A stretch of DNA of 64,000 bases from Vibrio spartinae (GTDB lineage Bacteria > Pseudomonadota > Gammaproteobacteria > Enterobacterales > Vibrionaceae). Both the position numbers and the translations under genes were made by a program. Where the stretch lies: the NCBI RefSeq assembly GCF_024347135.1, contig NZ_AP024908.1, positions 930,001 through 994,000 on the forward strand. The letters are read 5' to 3'. Positions 28,919 through 38,102 of this stretch are shown here, one piece after another; position 1 is the first letter of the stretch; each line of letters begins with the position of its first letter. The notes under the pieces were generated by a model, which did no database searches, had not been told where the DNA came from, and worked only from the letters and a program-made list of their open reading frames with translations.

Positions 28919-29271
28919 AATCTTTACCACCGTGATTCTGGATGGTTCATCAAACCACAAAACGGGAGGATTCACTAGCATTGCGATGACGCTTCCCCTT
29001 TCCATACGTGAATGCGTGAATGCGCGCATGGGTATCAAAACCAGATAAACCCACGCTAATTCATTTGTTTTTAATATGTATACAAAATATACATTCAATA
29101 ACAATACGCATTAAAACACTTATTTTCATAAAAATTATAAAAAAATCAAATAAAAACAACATCTAATAGTAAGCATTCTGCAATCTAATATTCATCTTTC
29201 CCCTCTACCTTACTCCAGTCATTACAAAAAAGAGCAAAGAAGCTCAATCACAATGGAATAAGGTAAACAAG
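28919..29271. other. Upstream region of the porin gene
   Basis: This 353-bp AT-rich divergent gap should hold the promoters of acpH and the porin. No clear operator was found. Confidence 0.5.
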
Positions 29272-30225
29272 ATGAAAAAAGCAGTTCTGACTACAGCCAT
29301 TCTCACAGCATTGGTATCTGGCTCCTCTATTGCTGCCACAGTCTATGATAGCAAAGGCACGACCCTCAAAGTGGGAGGGCGTGCTGAAGCCCGTTTCAAT
29401 CTTTCCGATGAAAATGAGTCTTCAACCAAGAGCAATTTTAAAGATAAGTCCCGGGCACGGGTAAACTTAGTCGGAAAAACAGCGCTATCCGATGATTTGT
29501 ACGGCTTTGGTAAATATGAAGCAGAACTCAATAACAGCGACAGCAAAGGAGACGGCGATGGTGACAACCTGACCAACCGTTATTTCTACGCTGGTATGGG
29601 CACAAGCATTGGTGAGTTCTCCTATGGAAAACAGGATTCAGCGCAGGTACAGGTGACCAACTTTACTGATCTCATGAACACATTTGATGAAGAGGCTGCT
29701 GACCTTATCGGTGGTAATAAAGATAAGCGTGACAACAACTTTGTTTATTCCGGTCAATTCGATGCACTGAGCATTCAGGCGAACTACATTGCATCAGACA
29801 AGAAGGACAATGACAGTTTCGGTATGTCTGCTGTGTATGGCTTCACTGACAACCTGACCGTCGGTCTGGGCTATGTGGGTCAGGACAGCGGTTCTAACTC
29901 CGAAGACCAATTCAATCTCGGCGCACAATTTAAACTGGATGCATTAACGCTCGGTGCCCTATACGGAACCGGAACAGCCGTTTCAGGCGGCAAAGAAGTT
30001 GATGCGGATGACTACGAGCTGGGTGCGAAATACAAGTTTGGCAAAACATCACTGATCGCTGTCTACAACTTTCAGGAAGTTGATAACAAGGATACCGTCG
30101 ATCATCTTGCACTGGAAGTTGAGCATAAATTCAATGGTCACCTGCGTGTTTACACCGGTTACAAGTTTGAACAGCTGAAGAACACGGACGATCAACTCCA
30201 GGCGGGTATTCGTTACGACTTCTGA
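29272..30225 (+). CDS. Outer-membrane porin
   Basis: A 317-residue general porin. The signal peptide ends at SIAA (about residue 22). The mature protein is rich in alternating aromatic/hydrophobic strands, such as VGGRAEARFNLS and LYGFGKYEAELNN. It also has acidic surface loops, NRYFYAGMGTSIGEFSYGKQDS, and a closing strand LQAGIRYDF with terminal Phe, needed for Bam recognition. It resembles the OmpU/OmpL-type porins of Vibrio and Photobacterium, though shorter. A strong ATG with AAGG upstream and a terminator after it suggest a single, highly expressed gene. Confidence 0.93.
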   Translation: MKKAVLTTAILTALVSGSSIAATVYDSKGTTLKVGGRAEARFNLSDENESSTKSNFKDKSRARVNLVGKTALSDDLYGFGKYEAELNNSDSKGDGDGDNLTNRYFYAGMGTSIGEFSYGKQDSAQVQVTNFTDLMNTFDEEAADLIGGNKDKRDNNFVYSGQFDALSIQANYIASDKKDNDSFGMSAVYGFTDNLTVGLGYVGQDSGSNSEDQFNLGAQFKLDALTLGALYGTGTAVSGGKEVDADDYELGAKYKFGKTSLIAVYNFQEVDNKDTVDHLALEVEHKFNGHLRVYTGYKFEQLKNTDDQLQAGIRYDF

Positions 30226-30253
30226 TCCACATCGCACCAGAGGATCCACGATT

Positions 30254-30281
30254 GGTCAGGCAGAAATGTCTGACCTTTTTT
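30254..30281 (+). terminator. Terminator of the porin gene
   Basis: Stem GGTCAGGCA/TGTCTGACC (one G-T pair) with GAAA loop, followed by six Ts, 28 bp after the stop. Confidence 0.92.
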
Positions 30282-30361
30282 ATGTTCAGGCCGTACTGGT
30301 ATTATCCGGACTGACATTATCCTCACTGCACCACTTCATCACAACCTTGCCCCATTGTAAC

Positions 30362-30377
30362 GCACGTATCAACGTGC
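30362..30377 (+). promoter_or_regulatory. Possible enhancer site upstream of sigma-54 promoter
   Basis: A perfect palindrome GCACGT-ATCA-ACGTGC lies about 52 bp before the -24 element, in the usual range for an enhancer-binding activator. The activator is unknown; it is not a LuxO-type TTGCA site. Confidence 0.5.
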
Positions 30378-30425
30378 ATCACAAGCGGAAAATAAATAAG
30401 TTACTGATTTAAAAAACATTAACAA

Positions 30426-30444
30426 GTTGGCACAAACCCTGCTA
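30426..30444 (+). promoter_or_regulatory. Sigma-54 promoter of an orphan small RNA
   Basis: GTTGGCACAAACCCTGCTA has the GG (30429-30430) and GC (30441-30442) separated by exactly 10 bases and matches TGGCAC-N5-TTGC at all but one or two positions. Transcription is predicted to start near 30454. Confidence 0.8.
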
Positions 30445-30453
30445 TCTATTGAA

Positions 30454-30554
30454 TGACAAATGCAGGCAGCGTTTGTGCTTCTTTCACAGTGATATGGCAG
30501 AATCACTGGTCACTTCATGTTCTTCGCCTCCCTGCGATCAGGGAGGCTTTTTTT
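30454..30554 (+). ncRNA. Candidate sigma-54-dependent small RNA
   Basis: About 100 nt between the sigma-54 promoter and a strong intrinsic terminator, with no reading frame. Predicted structure: hairpin 1, an 8-bp stem ACAAATGC/GCGTTTGT with loop AGGCA (30456-30476); hairpin 2, CAGTGAT/ATCACTG with an 8-base loop (30487-30508). A single-stranded linker (30509-30525) follows that could pair with targets, then the terminator stem GCCTCCCTG/CAGGGAGGC (30526-30547) with seven Ts. This ends in a U-tail of the sort Hfq binds. It resembles the Qrr plan but not the Qrr core sequence. The regulator and targets are unknown. Confidence 0.7.
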
Positions 30555-30634
30555 ATCGCTTTTTTTAAAAATTTTTGAAGCTGTTTTTAAGATAAAACCA
30601 TCGCACTCATCTGAAAACGCCAATGTTCATCCTG

Positions 30635-30985
30635 TCATTTACGCTTTGGCTGCGTATATGTTTTCCCTGCCGCCTGATAGGTTTCTTTACCTTTGATGCT
30701 GAATTGCGTATCGAAAAACCAAGCTACAAAACGAATCACATCATCGCCTTCGGTCATCACATATTCAGCAAGCTCTTCCGGTGTGCCCGATTCATCTTCT
30801 TGGGTCGTCACATGATAAATACGTTGCTCACCCTCAATCTCTGCAATCATAAACTGCCCGCTTAAAGTTTCTGCCACTGAAGCAATTTCGGCTTCGTCAA
30901 CCTGCTTCAAATAGGCAAGAGCGAGCGGTAAACTTCCGGTCTGACATGCTTGCTTTACTATCTGTTCAAAATCATGCTGTAACAT
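30635..30985 (-). CDS. Hypothetical acidic protein
   Basis: A 116-residue cytoplasmic protein I do not recognise. It is acidic and mostly helical at the N-terminus (FEQIVKQACQTGSLPLALAYLKQVDEAE), then strand-rich around MIAEIEGEQRIYHVTTQED, and ends in a basic KTYTQPKRK tail. No catalytic motif or signal is visible. It is convergent with the small-RNA locus and has a plausible ATG with GAGACGG upstream. Low certainty about function, good certainty it is coding. Confidence 0.65.
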   Translation of the reverse strand: MLQHDFEQIVKQACQTGSLPLALAYLKQVDEAEIASVAETLSGQFMIAEIEGEQRIYHVTTQEDESGTPEELAEYVMTEGDDVIRFVAWFFDTQFSIKGKETYQAAGKTYTQPKRK

Positions 30986-31210
30986 TTATATATCCGTCTC
31001 TGTTGGGCTGGCATTCAAATTCATCCCCATGCTGAAAACACATCATCGGGTTACCCGCGTATACTCGCACAAATTCATTTATTCTCAAGATGAATCCCAT
31101 CAAAGACCTCAGACAATGGGCGCAGCGTGAGCCAAAAACTGGAAAAAACATCACTCTTCGCCCAAAGTATAAGGTAAAAATATAATCACAATGTTCAGTA
31201 GGCTTTTAGT

Positions 31211-33049
31211 ATGAATATAAGAGGACCACTTTCGTTCAGCGAAATGGATTTGCAATCGATCTCTGAACTGATTTCGATTACCGACTGTTCTCTCTATCAG
31301 AAATCAACCGATATGCTGCATCAGGCAACGGATTCAAATGCTGCTTTGCTATTTGAGATCAATAAGGTCAAACAGCAGAAACGTTTGCTCGCTGCATCTT
31401 CAACGGAACTGCTTAATCAAGATCTCGGGATGCATCTGGATACGCTGCTCACCTATCAACTTGAACATCAGCCACATCAGTATTATCTCATCCCGGATCA
31501 GGTTCACCAACGCTACCCTCATGCAACTTATTTGGTGAATCATCAAATCGAAGGCTATCTGGGGACCATGGTGAACCATACGGCATCCGATGATTGGATT
31601 TATCTGTTTATTTCATTAACCCAGTCACCGATTACAGAGCCAGCAGTGCTGATACAGTGGCATCGTCTGGTCTCTCAGGTGGTGATGCAATATCGTCGTT
31701 TTCAACATCAAACCAACCGAACGGATGTGTTACTCAACCGCCTGAATTATGAGGTTTCCCATGATGACCTGACCAACTTGATGAATCGTAGTTTTCTTGC
31801 CGACACATTGGAAAGGCTCGTATCAGCATCCCAAAGCCAGTTTAGTTTTACACTGGGCATGTTAGATATCAACGACTTCAAATATATTAACGATCTCTAT
31901 GGCAATTATATTGGTGATCAGGTGTTGAGATTTGTTGCTCACGCTATTTCTGCCTGTATTCAAGATGAGCAACTGACCTTTCGGATTGCCGGCGATGAAT
32001 TTGCTTTCATCACCTTTGATCCACAACCCGACACGATCTGCCAAGAAATACTCACCCGGATTCGTGCCGGATATCAGGATATCGCGCATCACATCAGAAT
32101 TTCCGCAAGTATCGGCATAGCCAGGCACAAGGAAGAATCGAACAATGCGGATCAATTACTGCTCAATGCCAGTCTGGCACTCAAAAATAGCAAGAAAGTC
32201 GGTCAGCCCGACATCTGTTGTTACGACACCCAACTGAGTGAAGAATATCACCGTAAGAATCAAGTGATTGATGCACTCAGAGACGCACTGAGCAAAAACC
32301 TCGACGAACCACAGGAACTCTATGTTGTGCTCCAACCGATCGTCAGACAGCATCAATCAAGCTGGAACTACTTTGAAGTGCTCTGCCGCTGGCAGAGTCA
32401 GATGCTTGGTGAAGTCTCTCCGGTCGAGTTTATCGCGGCAGCAGAACAGTCCGGTCTCATTATCGAAATCGGTCATCGTGTGATTGAACTCGCCTGTCTT
32501 GCCAAACAACAGATTGAGCAATCGTTGGCGCAGAAAATCAGGCTGAGTATTAACTGTTCAGCCTATGAGTTAAACCAACAGGACGATTATATTCAGACGC
32601 TGAAAGAACAGATCACGTACCATGGTTTTTATCCGGGAGAGTTCACCATTGAAATCACAGAAACAGCCCTGTTATCACAACGACAGGTCACCCGAAATAT
32701 TCTCAGAAACCTACGAGATGCCGGCTTTAAAGTTGCTCTGGATGACTTCGGTACGGGTTACTCTAGCCTGAATTATATCCATAATTATCCGATCGACTGC
32801 ATCAAGATCGACGCATCATTCATCAAAAATATGCTATGCAATGATACATCTGAGAAAGTCGTCAGTTTAATCATTCAACTTGCCAATCAATTGGATGTAG
32901 ATTTGGTTGCGGAAGGGGTTGAAGAGGCGCAATCATTGGCACGGTTATATGAGATGGGCTGTACTCAAATTCAGGGCTATCTCTTCTCCGCACCGCTACC
33001 GCCCGAAATGGTCATTGACCAATTGCTCAGACGGAAGAAATCCGACTGA
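31211..33049 (+). CDS. GGDEF-EAL cyclic-di-GMP protein
   Basis: A 612-residue two-domain signalling protein without membrane helices. Residues 1-160 form an unrecognised sensory region. The GGDEF domain (about 180-340) has LTNLMNRSFLADTLERL and the site AGDEF in place of GGDEF, so cyclase activity is uncertain. The EAL domain (about 365-610) has EVLCRW at the EAL position, FTIEITETALL, VALDDFGTGYSSL, DCIKIDASFI and VDLVAEGVEE, with the catalytic Glu and Asp residues present; phosphodiesterase activity is likely. I recall a similar gene next to the ShyC-type peptidase in V. cholerae. Confidence 0.92.
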   Translation: MNIRGPLSFSEMDLQSISELISITDCSLYQKSTDMLHQATDSNAALLFEINKVKQQKRLLAASSTELLNQDLGMHLDTLLTYQLEHQPHQYYLIPDQVHQRYPHATYLVNHQIEGYLGTMVNHTASDDWIYLFISLTQSPITEPAVLIQWHRLVSQVVMQYRRFQHQTNRTDVLLNRLNYEVSHDDLTNLMNRSFLADTLERLVSASQSQFSFTLGMLDINDFKYINDLYGNYIGDQVLRFVAHAISACIQDEQLTFRIAGDEFAFITFDPQPDTICQEILTRIRAGYQDIAHHIRISASIGIARHKEESNNADQLLLNASLALKNSKKVGQPDICCYDTQLSEEYHRKNQVIDALRDALSKNLDEPQELYVVLQPIVRQHQSSWNYFEVLCRWQSQMLGEVSPVEFIAAAEQSGLIIEIGHRVIELACLAKQQIEQSLAQKIRLSINCSAYELNQQDDYIQTLKEQITYHGFYPGEFTIEITETALLSQRQVTRNILRNLRDAGFKVALDDFGTGYSSLNYIHNYPIDCIKIDASFIKNMLCNDTSEKVVSLIIQLANQLDVDLVAEGVEEAQSLARLYEMGCTQIQGYLFSAPLPPEMVIDQLLRRKKSD

Positions 33050-33070
33050 GCAAGAATCAAACGGACAGCA

Positions 33071-33106
33071 CCTAAAATAAATCGAGTGCCCAAAATAAAT
33101 CGGGTT
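33071..33106. repeat. 18-bp tandem duplication (2 copies)
   Basis: CCTAAAATAAATCGAGTG is followed by CCCAAAATAAATCGGGTT. It lies between the EAL gene and the convergent M23 gene. Confidence 0.8.
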
Positions 33107-33120
33107 CAGCGCAAACGCAT

Positions 33121-34437
33121 CTAACTCTGTCCGGTCTTGTCTTCTGTGTGCGCTGCAAGTTTTAACTCTTGCCGTTCAAGCAGCTGATTCATTTTGTTCC
33201 GGTGCGCAATAAATTGCTTCATCTCTTTCTTGGCAACAGAAGTTGCCATCGGGATTTTGGCTTTCATCGCGTTAACCGGACGTCCTTTGACAATCAACTC
33301 ATAGTGCAGATGCGCGCCGGTTACTCTTCCTGACCGACCGGATAATGCAATTTTTTGTCCCCGCGAGACTTTTTGTCCCCGGTGAACCAGAATCTTACTC
33401 AGATGCAGATAACGCGTCATGTAAGTGCTGTCATGACGAATCACGATATAGTTCCCGGCATATGGGTGTTTACGGACAATAATCACCGTCCCGTCACCGG
33501 TAGACAGCACCGGTGTTCCGACTGGTGTTGCGAAATCAGTGCCGTTATGTGGCATGATGCGCCCTGTTACCGGATGGCGGCGGAAAGGGTTAAATGGCGA
33601 ACTCATCCGCCAGTGACGGCTGGTTGGGTAGCGACGAAATGCCTTTTGCAGACTATGCCCATCCCGATCGTAATACTGTCCGTCAGTATGCAGGTATGCA
33701 GAAACAACCCTGCCACGGGTAAATATTTTGATCGCCTGAATTTCACTGTTGCCGGTCAGTTTATCCCCGATAAACTGCTTCGATTGCACAATTTCAAGCT
33801 GATCGCCAGCGCGCAAGTCTTTTGTGAAGTTCACTTTATCTTTCAATAACCGGACCATCTGCTCAATTTCATTACTATTGAGCCCCAGTCGATAGGCAGA
33901 CTGTGAAAACGATCCCTCAATCTCACCAATCAGTGGGAACGGTTTCCAAGTCCCGGGGATATTGATCTCTCGATACGCATAGCTGCCATCATCCAGACGT
34001 GTATAAACGACCTGTTTGACTAAGCTGAATTGCAACGCCATTTTCGCTAAATCATTGCCATCCTTAGTGCGCCAGAATCTCAGAGTATCACCGGGTTGAA
34101 GCGTATCGAGTGCCAAATAGTTCAAGTCCGTTTCCATGATTTTCAACAAATCACGATAACTGAATCCAAGTTGTTCAAAAATGCTGCTGAGGTTATCTCC
34201 GGAACGAATCACATATTCGTAATCAGGCAGGCTTTCAGCGGGGGCTTGGGTTTGTTCAGCAACCAGTGAATCGACAAGCTGTTTCTCTGAAGAGATACTG
34301 ACATCAAGACTATGGCGTGTGGTGTGATCGCTCAGTAGCGTATAAAAAGAAACCACAACCAATAAAGGTAATCCCAGGATGAAAACACGTTGTCGTCTGG
34401 ACAGCGACATCACTCGTTCAACGATTAACTTAACCAC
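33121..34437 (-). CDS. M23 family peptidoglycan DD-endopeptidase (ShyC/MepM-like)
   Basis: A 438-residue cell-wall endopeptidase. One N-terminal membrane helix (residues 18-36) anchors it, followed by a LysM-type/opacity-associated segment (YVIRSGDNLSSIFEQLGFSYRDLL). The C-terminal M23 domain (about 280-380) has the zinc ligands HNGTDFATPVGTPV and TGAHLHYEL. It cuts peptide crosslinks to let the wall grow. The start is GTG at 34437 with AAGGTGG upstream. I recall this gene as ShyC in V. cholerae chromosome II, next to a GGDEF-EAL gene, as here. Confidence 0.93.
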   Translation of the reverse strand: MVKLIVERVMSLSRRQRVFILGLPLLVVVSFYTLLSDHTTRHSLDVSISSEKQLVDSLVAEQTQAPAESLPDYEYVIRSGDNLSSIFEQLGFSYRDLLKIMETDLNYLALDTLQPGDTLRFWRTKDGNDLAKMALQFSLVKQVVYTRLDDGSYAYREINIPGTWKPFPLIGEIEGSFSQSAYRLGLNSNEIEQMVRLLKDKVNFTKDLRAGDQLEIVQSKQFIGDKLTGNSEIQAIKIFTRGRVVSAYLHTDGQYYDRDGHSLQKAFRRYPTSRHWRMSSPFNPFRRHPVTGRIMPHNGTDFATPVGTPVLSTGDGTVIIVRKHPYAGNYIVIRHDSTYMTRYLHLSKILVHRGQKVSRGQKIALSGRSGRVTGAHLHYELIVKGRPVNAMKAKIPMATSVAKKEMKQFIAHRNKMNQLLERQELKLAAHTEDKTGQS

Positions 34438-34623
34438 AACCCCACCTTGTAAAATAGCTCAAAGACGTCCAAGCATAGGATTTTATGACGTAATCGACAT
34501 CAGAGTAAAGTCAAAGCATCATTAAAGGGTACCAAAGTACCCTTGCTCGACATCCGGCATGTGAATCACACCAACATAATCCACAGTGATCTTACCGGTT
34601 AAATTATGATTTAAATCAATATG

Positions 34624-34923
34624 TTACTGGTGCGTAGACACCAGACAGTTATCTTCACCATATCCATTGGGAATATATTGTTCAGCATTGGGATCATTCA
34701 TCCACTGAGTTTCTTCTAGCAGGTAGCGAAACTGATACTCTTGATCTTTCGGGAGACGCGCTTTGTATTTGTATGTCGAAGACTTGGCGACTTTCTTCAT
34801 CGGTTCCGGTTTCCAATCCAGAAAATCCGCTACAATGGCGACATGGGACGCTGTCTCAGGAATGTCCAGTTCAAAAGTGACTTCTACTTCGTTTTTGGTT
34901 TTAAAAAAGCGCTTACTAATCAT
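34624..34923 (-). CDS. Isoamylase early-set (CBM48) single-domain protein
   Basis: A 99-residue protein that consists only of the immunoglobulin-like domain normally found in glycogen-branching enzymes and AMPK beta subunits. The core FELDIPETASHVAIVADFLDWKPEPMKK and YQFRYLLEETQWMNDPNAEQY segments are typical, and WKPEPMK-type aromatics are those that bind glucans. The catalytic domain is missing, so a carbohydrate-sensing or docking role is inferred. ATG at 34923 follows GGAG at seven bases; the TTG at 34929 is rejected. Confidence 0.9.
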   Translation of the reverse strand: MISKRFFKTKNEVEVTFELDIPETASHVAIVADFLDWKPEPMKKVAKSSTYKYKARLPKDQEYQFRYLLEETQWMNDPNAEQYIPNGYGEDNCLVSTHQ

Positions 34924-35483
34924 CGGCAAACTCCGTTTAATCTATGGCCCGTTATCTTTGTTTTAGTCTGATCACAATCATTTGCTAACAAAACATTGAG
35001 TGACGCAAACATTGACTGACGAAAATGAGTATCGTCCTTACATGTGAGCAAAAAATAACCAGACTCAATCTATCATAAGAAATATCACACACTTCTACAA
35101 TCATAGATGAAGTATCAAACAAACACACGGTCATACAGAGGATATGAAATACTGATCTGATGAACTGCAAATTTTACTGTTTTATCTGCGCATATCATCT
35201 GCGTTCCCAACATAACGTCAACGCAACACCAAGATACAATTATCTAACTTAATCATCATTCATAGCACAAAAATAGTGAATAAATAGATAGTACAGATGA
35301 ATAGTGTTGCTACGATATCTAAAAACAGATATTCTTCGCGCCTTATTATCTGGGCTATTTCAAACGTTTGAACCTGAACAGATGACTTACTTTTTGAATA
35401 TTTGCCAGTGTCAGGCATCGAGGGCACACCTCAGAAAGAGTGTGTTCACCATGCATAGGCCACTGACATATCTGAGAATAATA
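34924..35483. other. Long intergenic region before the YjiH-like gene
   Basis: 560 bp between divergent genes. It contains a 16-bp duplication (34991-35022). An in-frame extension from 35304 exists but lacks family similarity. No RNA or operator is clear. Confidence 0.5.
34991..35022. repeat. 16-bp tandem duplication (2 copies)
   Basis: AAACATTGAGTGACGC is followed by AAACATTGACTGACGA. Confidence 0.85.
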
Positions 35484-36863
35484 ATGCAAGACAATACAAA
35501 AGCGGTTGACGTTGCTCAGCCTTCAGAGTCCGGAAGAGATTTCTGGCGCTTCCTGCTCCCATCATTAGCAGGTATTTTCCTGTTTATGGCCCCACTACGT
35601 TATCAGGGCGATTTAACCATCCCCGTTGCGATTCTTGCCGCAGCGCTACGCGACGTCCTGGACCAATATATTGTGACGCTGATTACGCTGATCATTGCCG
35701 GGATCGCGGGAGTCTCGCTGCTTTACCGCTGCTATCAGCCCGCGGTCATCCGTCGGCAACCATTTTTAGATCAACTCCTATCGCCTTCATGGCTTTGGCT
35801 GATTGTCCGGGTCATCGGGGGAGTTGCAGCACTCTCCAGTTTATACCACTGGGGACCAGCGATGATTTGGGAAGAGAATACCGGCGGTATGGTATTGGAA
35901 GGCCTGCTGCCAACGCTATTTTCTGTGTTTATTTTTGCCGGATTACTCCTGCCTTTATTACTCAATTTCGGCTTACTTGAGTTATTCGGTACTCTCCTGA
36001 GTAAAGTGATGCGGCCAATCTTCAACTTACCGGGACGCAGCGCTATCGACTGTATGGCATCCTGGCTGGGAGACGGCAGTGTCGGCATTTTGCTGACCAG
36101 CAAACAGTACGAAGAGAAATTTTATACCCAGCGAGAAGCCGCGGTTGTCGGGACAACCTTCTCTGCGGTGTCGATTACGTTCAGTCTGGTGGTGATCGCT
36201 CAGGTCAAGCTAGAACACCTTTTTTTACCATTCTATGGCACGATATGTCTTGCCGGGCTTGCCGCTGCCATCGTGTTGCCGAGAATTCCGCCCTTAAGCC
36301 TGAAAAAAGATCGGTATGTTGATGGCAGTCTGCCAGACCGGGCCGCAGATGCGATTCCCGACGGACATCATTCATTGTCTTGGGGTATGAAATTAGCCAT
36401 CCAGCGAGCCCAGCAGGTAAAATCCGGTCGCGCTATCGTGGCAGAAGGGTTCCGCAATGCCGCAGATATGGTGTTTGGCGTATTACCGGTTGTAATGGGA
36501 TTAGGAACGCTCGCCCTGATTGTCGCAGAACACACCTCGGTATTTGCGATGTTAGGTCAACCCTTCATTCCATTTTTACAATGGCTTGGTGTCCCTGAAG
36601 CGGTGCAGGCATCGGAAACCATCATGGTCGGTTTTGCCGATATGTTTATTCCGGCTATTTTGGCTTCAGGCATTGATAATGAGATGACCCGTTTTATTAT
36701 CGCAGCCATGTCAGTCACACAGCTCATCTATATGTCCGAAGTCGGTGCTTTGCTACTGGGTAGCCGTATTCCGGTCAATATTGTCGAGCTGTTTATCATC
36801 TTCATTTTGCGAACGCTGATCACGCTGCCCGTCATCACCGGCATCGCGCATCTGATATTTTAG
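35484..36863 (+). CDS. YjiH family membrane protein (nucleoside recognition/Gate domain)
   Basis: A 459-residue inner-membrane protein with about ten helices. Two gate-domain halves are visible: LPTLFSVFIFAGLLLPLLLNFGLLE with RSAIDCMASWLGDGSVGILLTSKQY, and the later AADMVFGVLPVVMGLGTLALI with ASETIMVGFADMFIPAILASG. The family is of unknown substrate, perhaps nucleosides or related small molecules. ATG at 35484 is chosen because family similarity begins near here; the preceding 60 codons are not conserved-looking. It stands alone. Confidence 0.85.
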   Translation: MQDNTKAVDVAQPSESGRDFWRFLLPSLAGIFLFMAPLRYQGDLTIPVAILAAALRDVLDQYIVTLITLIIAGIAGVSLLYRCYQPAVIRRQPFLDQLLSPSWLWLIVRVIGGVAALSSLYHWGPAMIWEENTGGMVLEGLLPTLFSVFIFAGLLLPLLLNFGLLELFGTLLSKVMRPIFNLPGRSAIDCMASWLGDGSVGILLTSKQYEEKFYTQREAAVVGTTFSAVSITFSLVVIAQVKLEHLFLPFYGTICLAGLAAAIVLPRIPPLSLKKDRYVDGSLPDRAADAIPDGHHSLSWGMKLAIQRAQQVKSGRAIVAEGFRNAADMVFGVLPVVMGLGTLALIVAEHTSVFAMLGQPFIPFLQWLGVPEAVQASETIMVGFADMFIPAILASGIDNEMTRFIIAAMSVTQLIYMSEVGALLLGSRIPVNIVELFIIFILRTLITLPVITGIAHLIF

Positions 36864-36870
36864 TGTTTGG

Positions 36871-36892
36871 GCTCAGATGTAACCATCTGAGC
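36871..36892 (+). terminator. Hairpin after the YjiH-like gene
   Basis: A 9-bp perfect stem GCTCAGATG/CATCTGAGC with a TAAC loop lies eight bases after the stop, without a T-run. Confidence 0.45.
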
Positions 36893-37106
36893 TCACTTCA
36901 ACCTCTCAAACCTCTGCGTCCCCGACACAACATGAACACCGATGACGTGAGCAAAATATGACCGTCTCTATCCGCCTCTAACAGGCACGACAATACAACC
37001 CATCGTGACGTTTTACCGATGGGCAAAAAGCGCAGTTAGTTGAGGAGAACGGGGGGCACGCCATCGTGTGAATTTCAGTATGACTATTGGCGTTCTAAGT
37101 GGAATG

Positions 37107-37130
37107 AAAAAAACCCCTTCAATGAAGGGG
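37107..37130 (-). terminator. Terminator of the pst operon
   Basis: On the minus strand a CCCCTTC/GAAGGGG stem with a three-base loop is followed by seven Ts, about 170 bp after pstB. Confidence 0.9.
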
Positions 37131-37302
37131 CAAAATTTACCATCGCTTATTATTATATGAATTACTTACTTTATATTAATTAATTACTTTATATCAATCA
37201 CTTACTTTTATATGAACGATACCATTCGCACCGACAGTCGTCAGTAGGTATTGCTTTTCTATAGCGTTTTTCGTATGGCATGTCGATTGCGACACTTCAG
37301 CC

Positions 37303-38052
37303 TTAACCAAAATCACCATTGACGTAACCACGGGTCCGGTCATCTTGCGGTTTGCTGAAAATCACCTGAGTATCGTTATGCTCAACCAGTTCTCCCATCA
37401 GGAAAAATGCCGTCCGGTCAGAGATACGACGAGCCTGCTGCATGGAGTGAGTCACAATCACGATGGTGTAGTTTTTCTTCAGTTCTTCCATCAATTCTTC
37501 GATTTTGTGCGTGGCAATCGGATCCAATGCTGAAGTCGGTTCATCCATCAGAATCACGTCCGGCTCCATCGCGATAGTCCGCGCAATACACAACCGTTGC
37601 TGTTGACCGCCTGACAGACCAAACGCATGAGATTTGAGACGATCTTTCACTTCATCCCACAAAGCCGCACTCCGCAGTGAACGTTCGACCACTTCATCAA
37701 TATGTTTTTTATCACGAACGCCTTGCGCACGGAGTCCGTAAGCTACGTTTTCATAAATACTCATCGGGAAAGGATTCGGCTTTTGGAATACCATGCCGAC
37801 TTTAATTCGTAAATCAGAGACATCAATATTACCGTAGATATCTTCACCATCCATCGTCAGTTTACCGGTAATTTTCACCCCTTCGATCAGGTCATTCATT
37901 CGGTTCAGACAACGGAGTAGTGTTGACTTTCCACATCCGGACGGGCCAATCAGTGCCGTGACCTGACGCTGTGGAATCGGGAGATTAATCGCTTTTAAAG
38001 CTTGATTGTCACCGTAATATAAATCTAAATTTTCAATCGCAAATTTATTCAT
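37303..38052 (-). CDS. pstB: Phosphate ABC transporter ATP-binding protein PstB
   Basis: A 249-residue ATPase that powers phosphate import. The Walker A motif [22 protein letters not shown] signature [16 protein letters not shown] and Walker [14 protein letters not shown] are intact. The opening [20 protein letters not shown] is characteristic of PstB. Last gene of the pst operon, 50 bp after pstA. Confidence 0.98.
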   Translation of the reverse strand: MNKFAIENLDLYYGDNQALKAINLPIPQRQVTALIGPSGCGKSTLLRCLNRMNDLIEGVKITGKLTMDGEDIYGNIDVSDLRIKVGMVFQKPNPFPMSIYENVAYGLRAQGVRDKKHIDEVVERSLRSAALWDEVKDRLKSHAFGLSGGQQQRLCIARTIAMEPDVILMDEPTSALDPIATHKIEELMEELKKNYTIVIVTHSMQQARRISDRTAFFLMGELVEHNDTQVIFSKPQDDRTRGYVNGDFG

Positions 38053-38102
38053 TGTCTTCTATCTCAAGTAATTCTTTATGACCTGTAACCAAGCTTGCTA
38101 TT

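Larger units (their letters stand above)
36864..37302. other. Intergenic region between convergent genes
   Basis: This 439-bp gap holds two hairpins, listed separately, and AT-rich imperfect repeats at 37150-37215 (ATTACTTTATAT-type units). No reading frame is supported. Confidence 0.5.

Noticed and set aside
35304..35483. N-terminal extension of the YjiH-like protein
   Set aside because: The extra 60 residues are not hydrophobic or family-like, and a good ATG lies at 35484.
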